Source: Brevinematales bacterium (GTDB lineage: Bacteria > Spirochaetota > Brevinematia > DTOW01). From it: a stretch of DNA of 40,203 nucleotides. The position numbers and the translations under genes are program-made. Below, piece after piece: positions 24,922 to 32,867 of the stretch; positions within the stretch are counted from its first letter, which is position 1, and each line of letters opens with the position of its first letter. The stretch is from positions 1-40,203 of the forward strand of contig JAOAHF010000016.1 in NCBI GenBank assembly GCA_026415355.1, given 5' to 3'. The notes beneath the pieces are model-generated. The model saw only the letters and a list, made by a program, of their open reading frames with translations. It had not been told where the DNA came from and searched no databases.

Positions 24922-24947
24922 ATGATCAATATTCTTTTATTGATCAT
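24922..24947. repeat. Perfect inverted repeat between the malF and tRNA-Gly genes
   Basis: ATGATCAAT and ATTGATCAT form perfect 9-bp arms around an 8-nt loop (ATTCTTTT). The element lies in the 248-bp divergent region, about 125 bp upstream of malF and 56 bp upstream of the tRNA promoter. No T-run follows on either strand, so an operator is more likely than a terminator. The bound protein is unknown. Confidence 0.5.
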
Positions 24948-25002
24948 TCTCCCTTACTATTAACTTTTACTAAAACTCTACACAAACTTCTGTTTCAAAA
25001 GA

Positions 25003-25031
25003 TTGAAAGCAAACAAAGTTACTTATATAAT
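25003..25031 (+). promoter_or_regulatory. Promoter of tRNA-Gly(CCC)-ferredoxin
   Basis: TTGAAA (25003-25008), exactly 17 nt, TATAAT (25026-25031). The start near 25038 is about 9 nt before the mature tRNA 5' end. Confidence 0.75.
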
Positions 25032-25046
25032 CATTACACAGAAAAT

Positions 25047-25119
25047 GCGGGAATAGCTCAGTTGGTAGAGCATCGGCTTCCCAAGCCGAGGGTCGCGGGT
25101 TCGAGTCCCGTTTCCCGCT
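25047..25119 (+). tRNA. tRNA-Gly (anticodon CCC)
   Basis: A complete 73-nt cloverleaf: acceptor GCGGGAA/TTCCCGC, D arm GCTC/GAGC, anticodon stem TCGGC/GCCGA with loop TTCCCAA (anticodon CCC), T arm around TTCGAGT and discriminator T. The 3' CCA is not encoded (TCA follows). It differs from the tRNA at 32912 by only two bases, positions 32 and 34. The ferredoxin gene begins 14 nt downstream with no room for its own promoter. Confidence 0.97.
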
Positions 25120-25133
25120 CACAGGAGGTTTTT

Positions 25134-25394
25134 ATGCCAAGAGTAATCACACAAGCTTGCATAGGCGTTAAAGACGCCGCTTGTACACAAGTATGCCCAG
25201 TTGACTGTATACACCCAAGACCAGATGAAGCAGATTATGCCAATGTTGATCAACTTTTCATAAACCCAGACGATTGTATAGACTGTGGAGCTTGCGAACC
25301 AGTCTGCCCAGTAAGCGCAATATATCCTGTTGAGGATGTACCAGATAATCTGAAAAATTTTATTGAAATAAACGCCAACTATTACAAAAAATAG
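25134..25394 (+). CDS. Seven-iron type ferredoxin ([3Fe-4S] + [4Fe-4S])
   Basis: An 86-residue soluble electron carrier. Cysteines are at 9, 17, 21, 25, 48, 51, 54 and 58. By comparison with Thermus and Azotobacter 7Fe ferredoxins, C9, C17 and C58 would hold the [3Fe-4S] cluster and C21, C48, C51 and C54 the [4Fe-4S] cluster, with C25 free. The start PRVITQACIGVKDAAC and the end block YPVEDVPDNL are typical of that family. The ATG at 25134 is set by AGGAGG (25123-25128). It appears to be transcribed from the tRNA-Gly promoter, so tRNA 3' processing would leave an mRNA with a 14-nt leader. It could feed the sulfite reductase, although no linkage shows this. Confidence 0.93.
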   Translation: MPRVITQACIGVKDAACTQVCPVDCIHPRPDEADYANVDQLFINPDDCIDCGACEPVCPVSAIYPVEDVPDNLKNFIEINANYYKK

Positions 25395-25398
25395 ATCA

Positions 25399-25419
25399 TA
25401 GGGCCCCTCGTGGGTCCTA
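25399..25419. terminator. GC-rich hairpin between converging ferredoxin and prepilin genes
   Basis: TAGGGCCC and GGGTCCTA pair as an 8-bp stem (one G-T pair) with a 5-nt loop. It sits 5 nt after the ferredoxin stop and 3 nt after the prepilin stop. A T-run (ATTTTTT) follows at a distance of 6 nt only on the minus strand. It probably ends both transcripts. Confidence 0.6.
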
Positions 25420-25422
25420 AAC

Positions 25423-25791
25423 TTAATACACAGTAGTTATAAAACTAAAATTGTTTTTTTCGTTAGTAAATCTAATAAACACGTCATAAGCTGGTGGGTT
25501 TGTTGAGTAGATTTTGATCACTCTTATCTCAGCATGACATCCTTGAATATTAGTCTTTAGCGATCCTACTTTGTAGAAATCCTTATCCTCTAAAAGATGT
25601 AAGTATAAGTTCTTAGAGTTTTCAAATATATCTTTTAAGTCTCTAGCTTTTAAACTAGCGAAAACTACATATCTATATGCTTCAACAACAGAAAATATTA
25701 CAACAGATATAATAAACACAGCTACTATTACTTCAATAATTGAAAAACCCTTTCTATTTTCTAAAAGACGTCTTATAAATTTCATCAACAT
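25423..25791 (-). CDS. Type IV prepilin-like (pseudopilin) protein
   Basis: The 122 residues begin with a short basic leader ending in RKG, followed by FSIIEVIVAVFIISVVIFSV. This is the class III signal of type IV pilins and pseudopilins, with cleavage after Gly15 and the conserved Glu at mature position 5. The remaining roughly 85 residues are a small soluble head without recognised motifs, with one cysteine (HAEI block preceded by GC). It would be processed by a prepilin peptidase and assembled in the inner membrane. The start overlaps the GlgA-like gene by 38 nt, with AGGA just ahead of the ATG. No other pilus genes are in the window, so a minor pilin of a pilus or secretion system is the most that can be said. 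Confidence 0.82.
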   Translation of the reverse strand: MLMKFIRRLLENRKGFSIIEVIVAVFIISVVIFSVVEAYRYVVFASLKARDLKDIFENSKNLYLHLLEDKDFYKVGSLKTNIQGCHAEIRVIKIYSTNPPAYDVFIRFTNEKNNFSFITTVY

Positions 25792-27268
25792 AAGTCCTAG
25801 CAGTTCTAACCCAAGAAAAATCAGATTTCATAGCAGTCTCCATAATCTTTTTCCATCTCTTCGGATTCTTGTAATACATATCAATAACTTCCAAAACCTT
25901 ATCCCTAAAATCACTCGGAGTGTATTCATAAAACTTAAAACCATTTATTTTATCCCTAACAATATCGTTCAATATACCCACACCCCTAACCAAGGGAAGC
26001 GATCCATACAACATCGAAACCATATGTAATATGGTACCTGGTTCCACAGTAGAAGGTACCACAACAACATCAGATGCCCCTATGTACTCAGAAATTTTCC
26101 TAACATCAAAATTCTTTATCCAACAAACCTTACCAGGATTCGACATAGCCATTTCATTTATAGCAATTTCTCTAAAACCATCACCTCTTCCAATAATGAT
26201 AAGAGAAATGTTATTTTTATTAACCAAATCACTAAAAACTTCATAAACTAAGGATATCCCCGTTCTCTCCGTAAACTCACCAAAAAACATAAATAGAATT
26301 CTACTCTCATCAAAATTCAGTTTCTTGCACACAAGAGATTTTAACTTCAACTTCTTGTTTAGACCATCTCTTGAGTAATTAAGGCCAATACTTGAAAGAT
26401 GCTGATCTGTATCAGGCAAAAAAGAAGTACTAACACCAGGCAAAACTGATTTTATTTTTCCTTCACTCAACATCTGTATTATTAAGCCTTCAAGACCATT
26501 TCCAAACTCCTCTCTCTTAAGCTCATCAATATAAGTAACGCTAGTAAAAGTAACAAGATTACTAAATATTATTGCACCTTTTATAATGTTCACTTTGTTA
26601 TAAAACTCTAGATAGTCGTAACTATAGTACTTCCAATCTATACCAAGGAGTGAATATTGTTCAGGTACAAACACAGGTTGACCATCAAGCGAAGGTGGAG
26701 TAAAAATAACTCCAGATTTTCTAAAAAAATTGTCATACTTATAAAGTGTCCTTAAATAAATTGAAGCTATACTAGCCCATTTACCTATTACATGAACAAC
26801 ATCAGGCCTAAAAGGTATAACTTTTAGCGATTCTAAAGCAGACCTAGAAAATATTGCAAAACGATGCAGATTATCAGGATAAAAAAGTCCATTATTAGGA
26901 TCATATATAAAACCATCTCTATCAAAAATAAAAGGATCTCTAACAAAAATGAAAACTAATCCCAAAAATTCATAAAAACAAATCTCGATCTCTCTTTCAT
27001 CTTTTCCTTCTCTTTCAGATATTACAATCTTTTCACTTTTCTGAAAAACCATATTTTGAGATACAAAATTCTCATCTATACTTCTATGCCAAGGTAAAAC
27101 AACAACTACATTATTTCCTAAGTCCCTCAAAGAACTAGCAAAGTTAATTAAAAAATACTTCTCAAAGTCAAAAATATTAAAATCATCCTCTACCAACCAA
27201 TTTATGTTGTCAGATACTAAAGCAATGTTTAAAGGTTTTACGTCCTTATATCTATTCCTAAAAAACAT
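25754..27268 (-). CDS. Glycogen synthase-like (GT5 family) protein with lost catalytic motifs
   Basis: About 504 residues align along bacterial GlgA. Shared blocks (numbered from a GTG 18 nt upstream) include LHRFAIFSRSALE (140-152), RPDVVHVIGKWAS (160-172), GNGLEGLI (262-269), SVLPGVSTSFLPDTD, VVVPSTVEPGTILHM (408-422) and LPLVRGVGILNDIV. The ADP-glucose loop, usually KTGGLADV near the start, reads NWLVEDDF. The conserved Arg/Lys pair of the SRLTSQKG block is replaced in GEFTERTG. The HDWH histidine is also gone. Glu415 of the EP motif is kept. A changed donor or a non-catalytic role is therefore likely. The ATG at 27268 follows GGGGG by about 7 nt. It is coupled to the prepilin gene. Confidence 0.75.
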   Translation of the reverse strand: MFFRNRYKDVKPLNIALVSDNINWLVEDDFNIFDFEKYFLINFASSLRDLGNNVVVVLPWHRSIDENFVSQNMVFQKSEKIVISEREGKDEREIEICFYEFLGLVFIFVRDPFIFDRDGFIYDPNNGLFYPDNLHRFAIFSRSALESLKVIPFRPDVVHVIGKWASIASIYLRTLYKYDNFFRKSGVIFTPPSLDGQPVFVPEQYSLLGIDWKYYSYDYLEFYNKVNIIKGAIIFSNLVTFTSVTYIDELKREEFGNGLEGLIIQMLSEGKIKSVLPGVSTSFLPDTDQHLSSIGLNYSRDGLNKKLKLKSLVCKKLNFDESRILFMFFGEFTERTGISLVYEVFSDLVNKNNISLIIIGRGDGFREIAINEMAMSNPGKVCWIKNFDVRKISEYIGASDVVVVPSTVEPGTILHMVSMLYGSLPLVRGVGILNDIVRDKINGFKFYEYTPSDFRDKVLEVIDMYYKNPKRWKKIMETAMKSDFSWVRTARTYVDEIYKTSFRK

Positions 27269-27316
27269 ACGAAAACCCCCTATCACTCAGTAAACTACAA
27301 TTATAAAATAAAAACA

Positions 27317-28510
27317 CTACTTCCCCCAAATTAACTTTATCTCAACTCTACGATTTTTAGCCCTATTTTCATCAGTTGTGTTAGGCAGTATAGGTTTATC
27401 TGGTCCGTATCCTCGGTAAGAAACCCTATCACTCTTTATACCACTTTGTATAAGAATATTAGCGACTGCTTTCGCCCTATTTTCAGACAGAGTAATATTA
27501 AAATCCCTAGTCCCTCTATCATCAGTATGCCCTTCAACAACCACATCAACCTCATTATACTGCTTAAGTATATTTGCTAAATTAACAATCATATCTCTAT
27601 AACTTGGCTTAATACTAAAACTACCAACATCAAAAAGTATATCAGATATACTAACTTTTATTTCATTATCCTCGGGTGGAGATACAGAAACATCAGAACC
27701 TAGCTTTTCAATCTCCCTAGCAAGTTTATATTGCTTAGCAATATTTATTGGTACAACTTCCATGATTCCAACGGAACTCCCCTGATGTCTTGTTGAGTTA
27801 TAACTGTATCCTGGAAGGTATGTCTTTGTTATATCAAAAATCTCTCTATATTCAGAAAAGATACCTTCCAAAACATCCCAATTATACTTAGTTGATGATT
27901 TAAAGTTTATATCCTTTACATACTTACCTGCCGGATTGTTAAACATAAAACCATAATCAGCATTAAAAATAGCAATATTCCTTCCATTTTTCATTACTAT
28001 ATCATCAATAGAGTAGTTGACTACACTCTTTATTCTAACTATTTCATCCCTCTCTGTTATAATATCCTCACCAACAGATTGCCATTTCATACCTTTCGCA
28101 ATAGGAGATCTTACAAATGAAGGTATACTCCTCCTAGGTGGCAAATAACTATCACTAAGTACAATCATATTACCAACTTCGTTTATCAAGTAATCAACCT
28201 CATCAACCCTTGAAAGTCTATATTCAACATCAACACTCTGTTTCTTAGTTAGGTAATAAAACATATATTTAACAACAATATAATCTTCCCCATTATATTT
28301 GCGATAACCATAAGGTTGCATAGTTATTTTTGACATAGCTTCAACAGTTCTAAAAAACAAACCATCTATATAAATATCCTGCCTAGTATAAACTTTGAGT
28401 CTATATATGTTATTAGTTGAAAGTTTATAAGAAAGAATAAAAGGATAAGAGCTAAAACTAAACATCAAAAACAAAGTAATTATGAAAACTACTCTTATAA
28501 CTACACTCAT
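27317..28510 (-). CDS. OmpA-family outer-membrane/peptidoglycan-associated protein
   Basis: A 397-residue exported protein. An N-terminal hydrophobic signal (IRVVFIITLFLMFSFSSYPF) leads into about 250 residues of unrecognised, Tyr- and charge-rich sequence. The C-terminal 110 residues are a clear OmpA domain: FDVGSFSIKPSYRD, VVVEGHTDDRGTRDFNITLS (peptidoglycan-binding block), SENRAKAVANIL, YRGYGPDKP and the ending NRRVEIKL. It should link the outer membrane or periplasm to peptidoglycan. It lies downstream of a near-leaderless promoter, divergent from rplT. The GlgA-like and prepilin genes follow on the same strand after about 50 nt and may be co-transcribed. The N-terminal domain is not assigned. 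Confidence 0.85.
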   Translation of the reverse strand: MSVVIRVVFIITLFLMFSFSSYPFILSYKLSTNNIYRLKVYTRQDIYIDGLFFRTVEAMSKITMQPYGYRKYNGEDYIVVKYMFYYLTKKQSVDVEYRLSRVDEVDYLINEVGNMIVLSDSYLPPRRSIPSFVRSPIAKGMKWQSVGEDIITERDEIVRIKSVVNYSIDDIVMKNGRNIAIFNADYGFMFNNPAGKYVKDINFKSSTKYNWDVLEGIFSEYREIFDITKTYLPGYSYNSTRHQGSSVGIMEVVPINIAKQYKLAREIEKLGSDVSVSPPEDNEIKVSISDILFDVGSFSIKPSYRDMIVNLANILKQYNEVDVVVEGHTDDRGTRDFNITLSENRAKAVANILIQSGIKSDRVSYRGYGPDKPILPNTTDENRAKNRRVEIKLIWGK

Positions 28511-28520
28511 ACATAACTTT

Positions 28521-28550
28521 AGTATAGAAGGATAACATAAAGCATTTCAA
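28521..28550 (-). promoter_or_regulatory. Near-leaderless promoter of the OmpA-family gene
   Basis: On the minus strand, TTGAAA (28550-28545), 18 nt, TATACT (28526-28521). The ATG at 28510 is 10 nt beyond the -10 box and there is no Shine-Dalgarno. Confidence 0.5.
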
Positions 28551-28590
28551 GTTGAATCTAAATGAAGTAAGAAATGTAAAATCAAAGAGT

Positions 28591-28618
28591 TTGAAATTGT
28601 TTGGCATAATTCTATAAA
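28591..28618 (+). promoter_or_regulatory. Promoter of rplT-rplS
   Basis: TTGAAA (28591-28596), 16 nt, TATAAA (28613-28618). The leader of about 20 nt holds AGGAG before the rplT ATG and is too short for the L20 autoregulatory structures known elsewhere. Confidence 0.5.
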
Positions 28619-28645
28619 ATTACAAGCACATTTAGGAGAAATACT

Positions 28646-28990
28646 ATGAGAGTAGTTTACTCAGTACCATCCAGGAAAAGAAGAAAGAAAATACTAAAGG
28701 CAGTAAAAGGGCATAGAGGAGCAAGAAATAGAAGATACAGAGCTGCAAAAGAATCTTTAATGCATGCTCTTCAATACGCATGGGAGCACAGAAGATTAAA
28801 GAAAAGAGATTTCAGAAAATTATGGATTATCAGAATCGGCAACGCTGTGAGAGAATACGGCTTAACATACAGCAAATTTATGGGATTGCTTAAAAAACAT
28901 AACATAAAAATAAATAGAAAAGCATTATCAAATATGGCTATAGAGAATAAAGAAGTTTTCAAAAAACTAGTCGAGTTAGTGTCCAAATAA
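28646..28990 (+). CDS. rplT: 50S ribosomal protein L20
   Basis: A 114-residue, highly basic protein that binds 23S rRNA early in large-subunit assembly. Family blocks: [52 protein letters not shown], the [13 protein letters not shown] region and [14 protein letters not shown]. Length is normal (about 115-120). AGGAG lies 7 nt before the ATG. It is followed after 10 nt by rplS. The usual neighbours infC and rpmI are not upstream, so the standard infC-rpmI-rplT operon is broken here. Confidence 0.97.
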   Translation: MRVVYSVPSRKRRKKILKAVKGHRGARNRRYRAAKESLMHALQYAWEHRRLKKRDFRKLWIIRIGNAVREYGLTYSKFMGLLKKHNIKINRKALSNMAIENKEVFKKLVELVSK

Positions 28991-29000
28991 GGAGGAGTAT

Positions 29001-29351
29001 ATGTCTAAACTAATAGAATATGTCAACAATAAGTTTTTATCCAAAAAAGAATATGATGAATTCAGAGTCGGAGACCAAGTTAGAGTACACCAAATAATAA
29101 AAGAAGCAGACGGTAAAGACAGGATACAGATATTTGAAGGGTTAGTAATAGCAATAAAAGGTTCAGGTCTATCAAAAACTTTCACTGTTAGAAAAATATC
29201 ATATGGTGTAGGAGTTGAGAAGATATTTCCATACTACTCTCCTCTCATAGCAAAAGTTGAAGTTGTTAGAAGATTTAAAGTAAGGAGAGCCAAACTATAC
29301 TATCTGAGGGACAAGATAGGAAAAGAAGCAAAACTCAAAGAGATAAAGTAA
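29001..29351 (+). CDS. rplS: 50S ribosomal protein L19
   Basis: A 116-residue protein at the subunit interface of the ribosome. Typical blocks are [60 protein letters not shown] and [25 protein letters not shown] precedes the ATG. It forms a two-gene unit with rplT. Its stop codon (29349-29351) abuts the converging pheS stop with no base between. Confidence 0.97.
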   Translation: MSKLIEYVNNKFLSKKEYDEFRVGDQVRVHQIIKEADGKDRIQIFEGLVIAIKGSGLSKTFTVRKISYGVGVEKIFPYYSPLIAKVEVVRRFKVRRAKLYYLRDKIGKEAKLKEIK

Positions 29352-30383
29352 CTAAACACCTAAAAACTGTCTTAGGAATCTTACATCATTTTCATAGAAA
29401 AGCCTAATATCTGTTATGTTATATCTGACCATTGCTATTCTCTCGATTCCCATGCCAAATGCAAAGCCTTTTACTTTGCTTGGATCATATCCTGCGTTTT
29501 CAAAAACCTTAGGATGAACCATACCACATCCCGCTATCTCAAGCCACCCTGTATAAGAACAAACATTACATCCATTACCACTACACCCCGGGCAAGTTAC
29601 TGCTAACTCCGCACTAGGCTCAGTAAATGGAAAGAAATCAGTTCTAAACCTAGTTTTTGTTTTAGGACCAAACATTTTTTTAGCAAACACATCCATAACA
29701 CCTTTTAAATCAGAAAACCTAACATCTGTATTAACATACAACCCCTCTATTTGATGAAAAGTATGAGAATGTCTTGCATCAACAGTATCCCTTCTATAAC
29801 ATCTACCAGGAGCAACAATAGCAACAGGATATTCGTATTTCTCCATAACTCTCACCTGGACGGGTGATGTCTGAGTTCTCAAAAGATACTTTTCAACTAT
29901 ATCCTTTGAATTTAAATAAAAAGAATCATGATCTGCTCTAGCAGGATGATCAGGAGGAATATTCAGCTTATCAAAATTATAACTATCAAGTTCAATCTCA
30001 GGCCCCTCTACAACACTAAACCCCATCTCCGAAAATATCCTAGAAATATCCTCTTTCACAATACTAACAGGATGCTTTACTGGTAGAATATCATAAAGCC
30101 TAGTAAGAGATAAATCCACCCATTCAGATTTTAACTTTTCCTCAATTAACTTTCTTTTTATCTCATCATATTTTTCTTTTATCTTGTTCTCTATATATTC
30201 TTTCAATCGATTAACCTTCTGACCATACTCTTTTCTTTGAGATGGTTCAACATTTTTTATACCATTCAAAAGGTTTTTTATAACACCCCCTAAATATTTC
30301 GACTTAATGCTAGTAATATCTTGTTCCTTTTCAACCTCCAAAATCTCCTCATTAAACCTCTCTAAAATCTCATCCAAATTCAT
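29352..30383 (-). CDS. pheS: Phenylalanyl-tRNA synthetase alpha subunit
   Basis: The catalytic subunit of the alpha2-beta2 class II synthetase, 343 residues, normal length. An N-terminal coiled-coil arm (about 1-90, rich in Glu and Lys) is followed by the class II core. Core blocks are LPVKHPVSIVKEDI, PPDHPARADHDSFYL, YRRDTVDARHSHTFHQIEGL and RTDFFPFTEPSAELAV. A Cys-rich CPGCSGNGCNVCSYTG precedes WLEIAGCGMVHP, and motif 3 is GMGIERIAMVRY. The ATG at 30383 follows GAGGTG; an upstream in-frame GTG is less likely. pheT is not adjacent, which is unusual because pheST is normally an operon. Confidence 0.97.
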   Translation of the reverse strand: MNLDEILERFNEEILEVEKEQDITSIKSKYLGGVIKNLLNGIKNVEPSQRKEYGQKVNRLKEYIENKIKEKYDEIKRKLIEEKLKSEWVDLSLTRLYDILPVKHPVSIVKEDISRIFSEMGFSVVEGPEIELDSYNFDKLNIPPDHPARADHDSFYLNSKDIVEKYLLRTQTSPVQVRVMEKYEYPVAIVAPGRCYRRDTVDARHSHTFHQIEGLYVNTDVRFSDLKGVMDVFAKKMFGPKTKTRFRTDFFPFTEPSAELAVTCPGCSGNGCNVCSYTGWLEIAGCGMVHPKVFENAGYDPSKVKGFAFGMGIERIAMVRYNITDIRLFYENDVRFLRQFLGV

Positions 30384-30534
30384 ACAACACCTCACTAAAC
30401 AAAACTAAAAATATACTACCATCTCTGCAAAATCCTTCTAATTACCATACATTTACACCTCTCTAAACAAAATCTAACCTTTTCCACAAAAAAATCTATT
30501 TCAGAGAGCAATTACAAGCCTAAAACCTATATCA

Positions 30535-30564
30535 TTGAAAGTTAGAGGATTTTTAATTTAAAAT
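30535..30564 (+). promoter_or_regulatory. Promoter of the CHAD-HD gene
   Basis: TTGAAA (30535-30540), 18 nt, TAAAAT (30559-30564). The ATG at 30580 is 15 nt downstream of the -10 box and no Shine-Dalgarno is present, so the leader would be under 10 nt. Confidence 0.45.
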
Positions 30565-30579
30565 GATGTATGAATATTT

Positions 30580-32103
30580 ATGCTAAAATCAACTAAAAAC
30601 CAAATAGAAAACGCACATTTAGACATAAAAAACATCCTCTTAAAGGACTCTGAAGTCCTGATATACAACTTAAAAAGGTTTATTGATACCTACAGAGAAA
30701 TAGGCAACGTATCTCAACAAACAGTCCATCTAATTAGAACAAGATCTCTAAAACTTTCTTCACTGGTAAGATCTCTATACAAATTACACAATATAAGTAT
30801 TCTAAAAAGGTTTTATATTTACACATATCAAATAGCCAAAAGCCTTGGCAAGGTAAGAGACATGGATACAATGATAGGGCTATTAAACAACGAAAAGTCT
30901 CCAAGATCTCTAGTAAAAGATTTTTCAACCAAAAGACACAAATACATGAAAGAAGCATACAAAAAGATATCCCACTCACTCGATAAGTATGTAGAAACAG
31001 TAAATCAACTATTAGATGAACTAGAAAATCCTAAATATAAAATACGATTTAAAGACATATACAAGATATATAAGATAATCACAAATGAATACCAATTCGC
31101 AAAACTATCATTTATGCTAGAACCTAGTTACGAATTATTTAACAGAGCAAGAGCAAAAGTTAAAAACATGAAATATGCTTTCTGGCTTCTTAAAATATTT
31201 TTCTCACACATCGATGAAAAAGGCTTACATTCAGAGATAGAAGAAAACTTAAAGTTTATAAACGACTTTCAAAAGAGCTTAAGCTACTTTAGAGATGTAA
31301 TAACACTAGTAAGTATACTTTCAAAGACTAGTTTAAGAGTTTCAAGAAAAAAAGATTTTGTTGAATCTTTCTTGAACAATAGAAGGAATATATGGAAGGA
31401 CACCATAGAAAACTTTAAGGATAGACACATAAGAGTTGATTATAGAATTAACAATATACAGAGAGAACTCAACAAAATCGATGAAAGCCTACATCCACCA
31501 GAAATAGAACGATATGAAAGAATAACTAAATATATCGAAGAATTTGTTGTATCTCATGGGGGAGAAGTTGAAAAATCAAAAGTCATGGCAGAAATAGCCG
31601 TTAACATCTATAGGAGTTTTGATAAGCTCAATTTACTAGTTTACGAACCCGTCGAGGAGTTTATCATTAAAGGATCATGTTTGATACATGATATTGGGAA
31701 GGTCTCATCTAAAGAAATCTACCACAAAGCTTCTATGGAAATATTCGCCAATGCAGAAATACATGAAATAAAAACAAAAGAAAAGCTACTTATAGCAATA
31801 GTAACAAGATATCATACCAGATCAATACCAAAGTATTCTCACAAATGGTACACTAATTTAAAAGATCACGATAAAATGTTAATAAATAAACTCTCAGGAT
31901 TTGTCAGATTAGCTTTTGCAATATGTAGTGCTACAAACTTCAATTCGAAGTTTGTTGATGTTGAGTTTACAAGAGACAGGATCAACATATTTCTATGTTG
32001 TGGAAATGAAACAAAAGAACTAATAGTAGAAGATATGGACAAAGCATTACTAGAGAAATTTGTTGGAATTCCAATAAATATAATCTTAAAGCCATATAAC
32101 TAG
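30580..32103 (+). CDS. CHAD domain fused to a Ppx/GppA-type HD domain
   Basis: The 507-residue protein has two parts. Residues 1-300 form a helical CHAD domain in two halves: HLIRTRSLKLSSLVRSL (50-66) and AKSLGKVRDMDTMI (86-99), then NRARAKVKNMKYAFWLLKIF (188-207) and SLSYFRDVITLVS. CHAD domains bind polyphosphate through basic residues, and these helices are rich in Arg and Lys. Residues 320-507 resemble the C-terminal HD domain of Ppx/GppA phosphatases: CLIHDIGKVSS (H370, D371), YHKASMEIF (H382) and TRYHTRS (H412). No actin-like Ppx domain is present. The pairing suggests polyphosphate or (p)ppGpp-related turnover; that is inference. It is monocistronic, facing away from pheS. Confidence 0.8.
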   Translation: MLKSTKNQIENAHLDIKNILLKDSEVLIYNLKRFIDTYREIGNVSQQTVHLIRTRSLKLSSLVRSLYKLHNISILKRFYIYTYQIAKSLGKVRDMDTMIGLLNNEKSPRSLVKDFSTKRHKYMKEAYKKISHSLDKYVETVNQLLDELENPKYKIRFKDIYKIYKIITNEYQFAKLSFMLEPSYELFNRARAKVKNMKYAFWLLKIFFSHIDEKGLHSEIEENLKFINDFQKSLSYFRDVITLVSILSKTSLRVSRKKDFVESFLNNRRNIWKDTIENFKDRHIRVDYRINNIQRELNKIDESLHPPEIERYERITKYIEEFVVSHGGEVEKSKVMAEIAVNIYRSFDKLNLLVYEPVEEFIIKGSCLIHDIGKVSSKEIYHKASMEIFANAEIHEIKTKEKLLIAIVTRYHTRSIPKYSHKWYTNLKDHDKMLINKLSGFVRLAFAICSATNFNSKFVDVEFTRDRINIFLCCGNETKELIVEDMDKALLEKFVGIPINIILKPYN

Positions 32104-32343
32104 ATACAAATTCACCTAGGTTAACTAAATAAAAATATTATATGTTAAAAAATCCTAATTAAAAATTACCAAAAAGATACTGCTGATTTCAAGCTATATA
32201 CGTCAATTTTGTTCAAGAAAAATATATATTACAACTACCTTATAAAAAACACTGAACCTTATTGATATTACATTATCAATTATTTTGTCAATAACCATTT
32301 ACATAGTGGTATTTTTTAAAAACTCTAGAAACAAACTATGAAA

Positions 32344-32808
32344 TTAATCTATTAATTTAACTAAATTTGCCATCTCAACAGCAGATAATGCAGCTTCAAT
32401 ACCTTTATTACCCATTTTCATACCCGCTCTATCTATTGCTTCTTCAGGTGTATTTGCAGTTATTATACCAAAACTAACAGGTGTTTTATGTTTTACCGAT
32501 AAATCAACTATGAGTCTTGTAACATGAGTAGCTATATAATCAAAATGCGGAGTTTCACCTTTTATCAAAGTACCTAAACAAACAACGGCATTAAATTTAC
32601 CTTTCGAAAGTATCTTTTCTAAAGTAATTGGGATCTCAAAAGTACCAGGAACCCAAAAGATTTCTATATCATCTTCTTCAACACTAACTTGTCTGAGAAG
32701 ATTCAAAGCACCATCAAGTAATCTTTCAGTTATCAATTTGTTAAACTTACTTACTATTATCCCTACTTTCAAACCTTTTCCAGAAATTTTACCTTCAAAA
32801 CTCTTCAT
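32344..32808 (-). CDS. ribH: 6,7-dimethyl-8-ribityllumazine synthase
   Basis: The 154-residue cage-forming enzyme for the next-to-last step of riboflavin synthesis. Blocks: VGIIVSKFNKLITERLLDGAL, VPGTFEIPITLEKIL, VVCLGTLIKGETPHFDYIA (with the catalytic His), TPVSFGIITANTPEEAIDRA and GNKGIEAALSAVEMANLV. The length is typical when started at the ATG at 32808, where AAGGA lies directly upstream; an in-frame TTG at 32838 gives an atypical extension. It stands alone, without ribD, ribE or ribBA. The 240-bp gap before it (32104-32343) shows no gene. Confidence 0.97.
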   Translation of the reverse strand: MKSFEGKISGKGLKVGIIVSKFNKLITERLLDGALNLLRQVSVEEDDIEIFWVPGTFEIPITLEKILSKGKFNAVVCLGTLIKGETPHFDYIATHVTRLIVDLSVKHKTPVSFGIITANTPEEAIDRAGMKMGNKGIEAALSAVEMANLVKLID

Positions 32809-32867
32809 ATTCCTTAATTTTAAGTGAACTACCTCCAATCTTTAAACATATTTAGCAAAATTGGAAT

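Noticed and set aside
25062-25133. Open frame extending the ferredoxin upstream
   Set aside because: It runs through the tRNA-Gly gene; AGGAGG sets the start at 25134.
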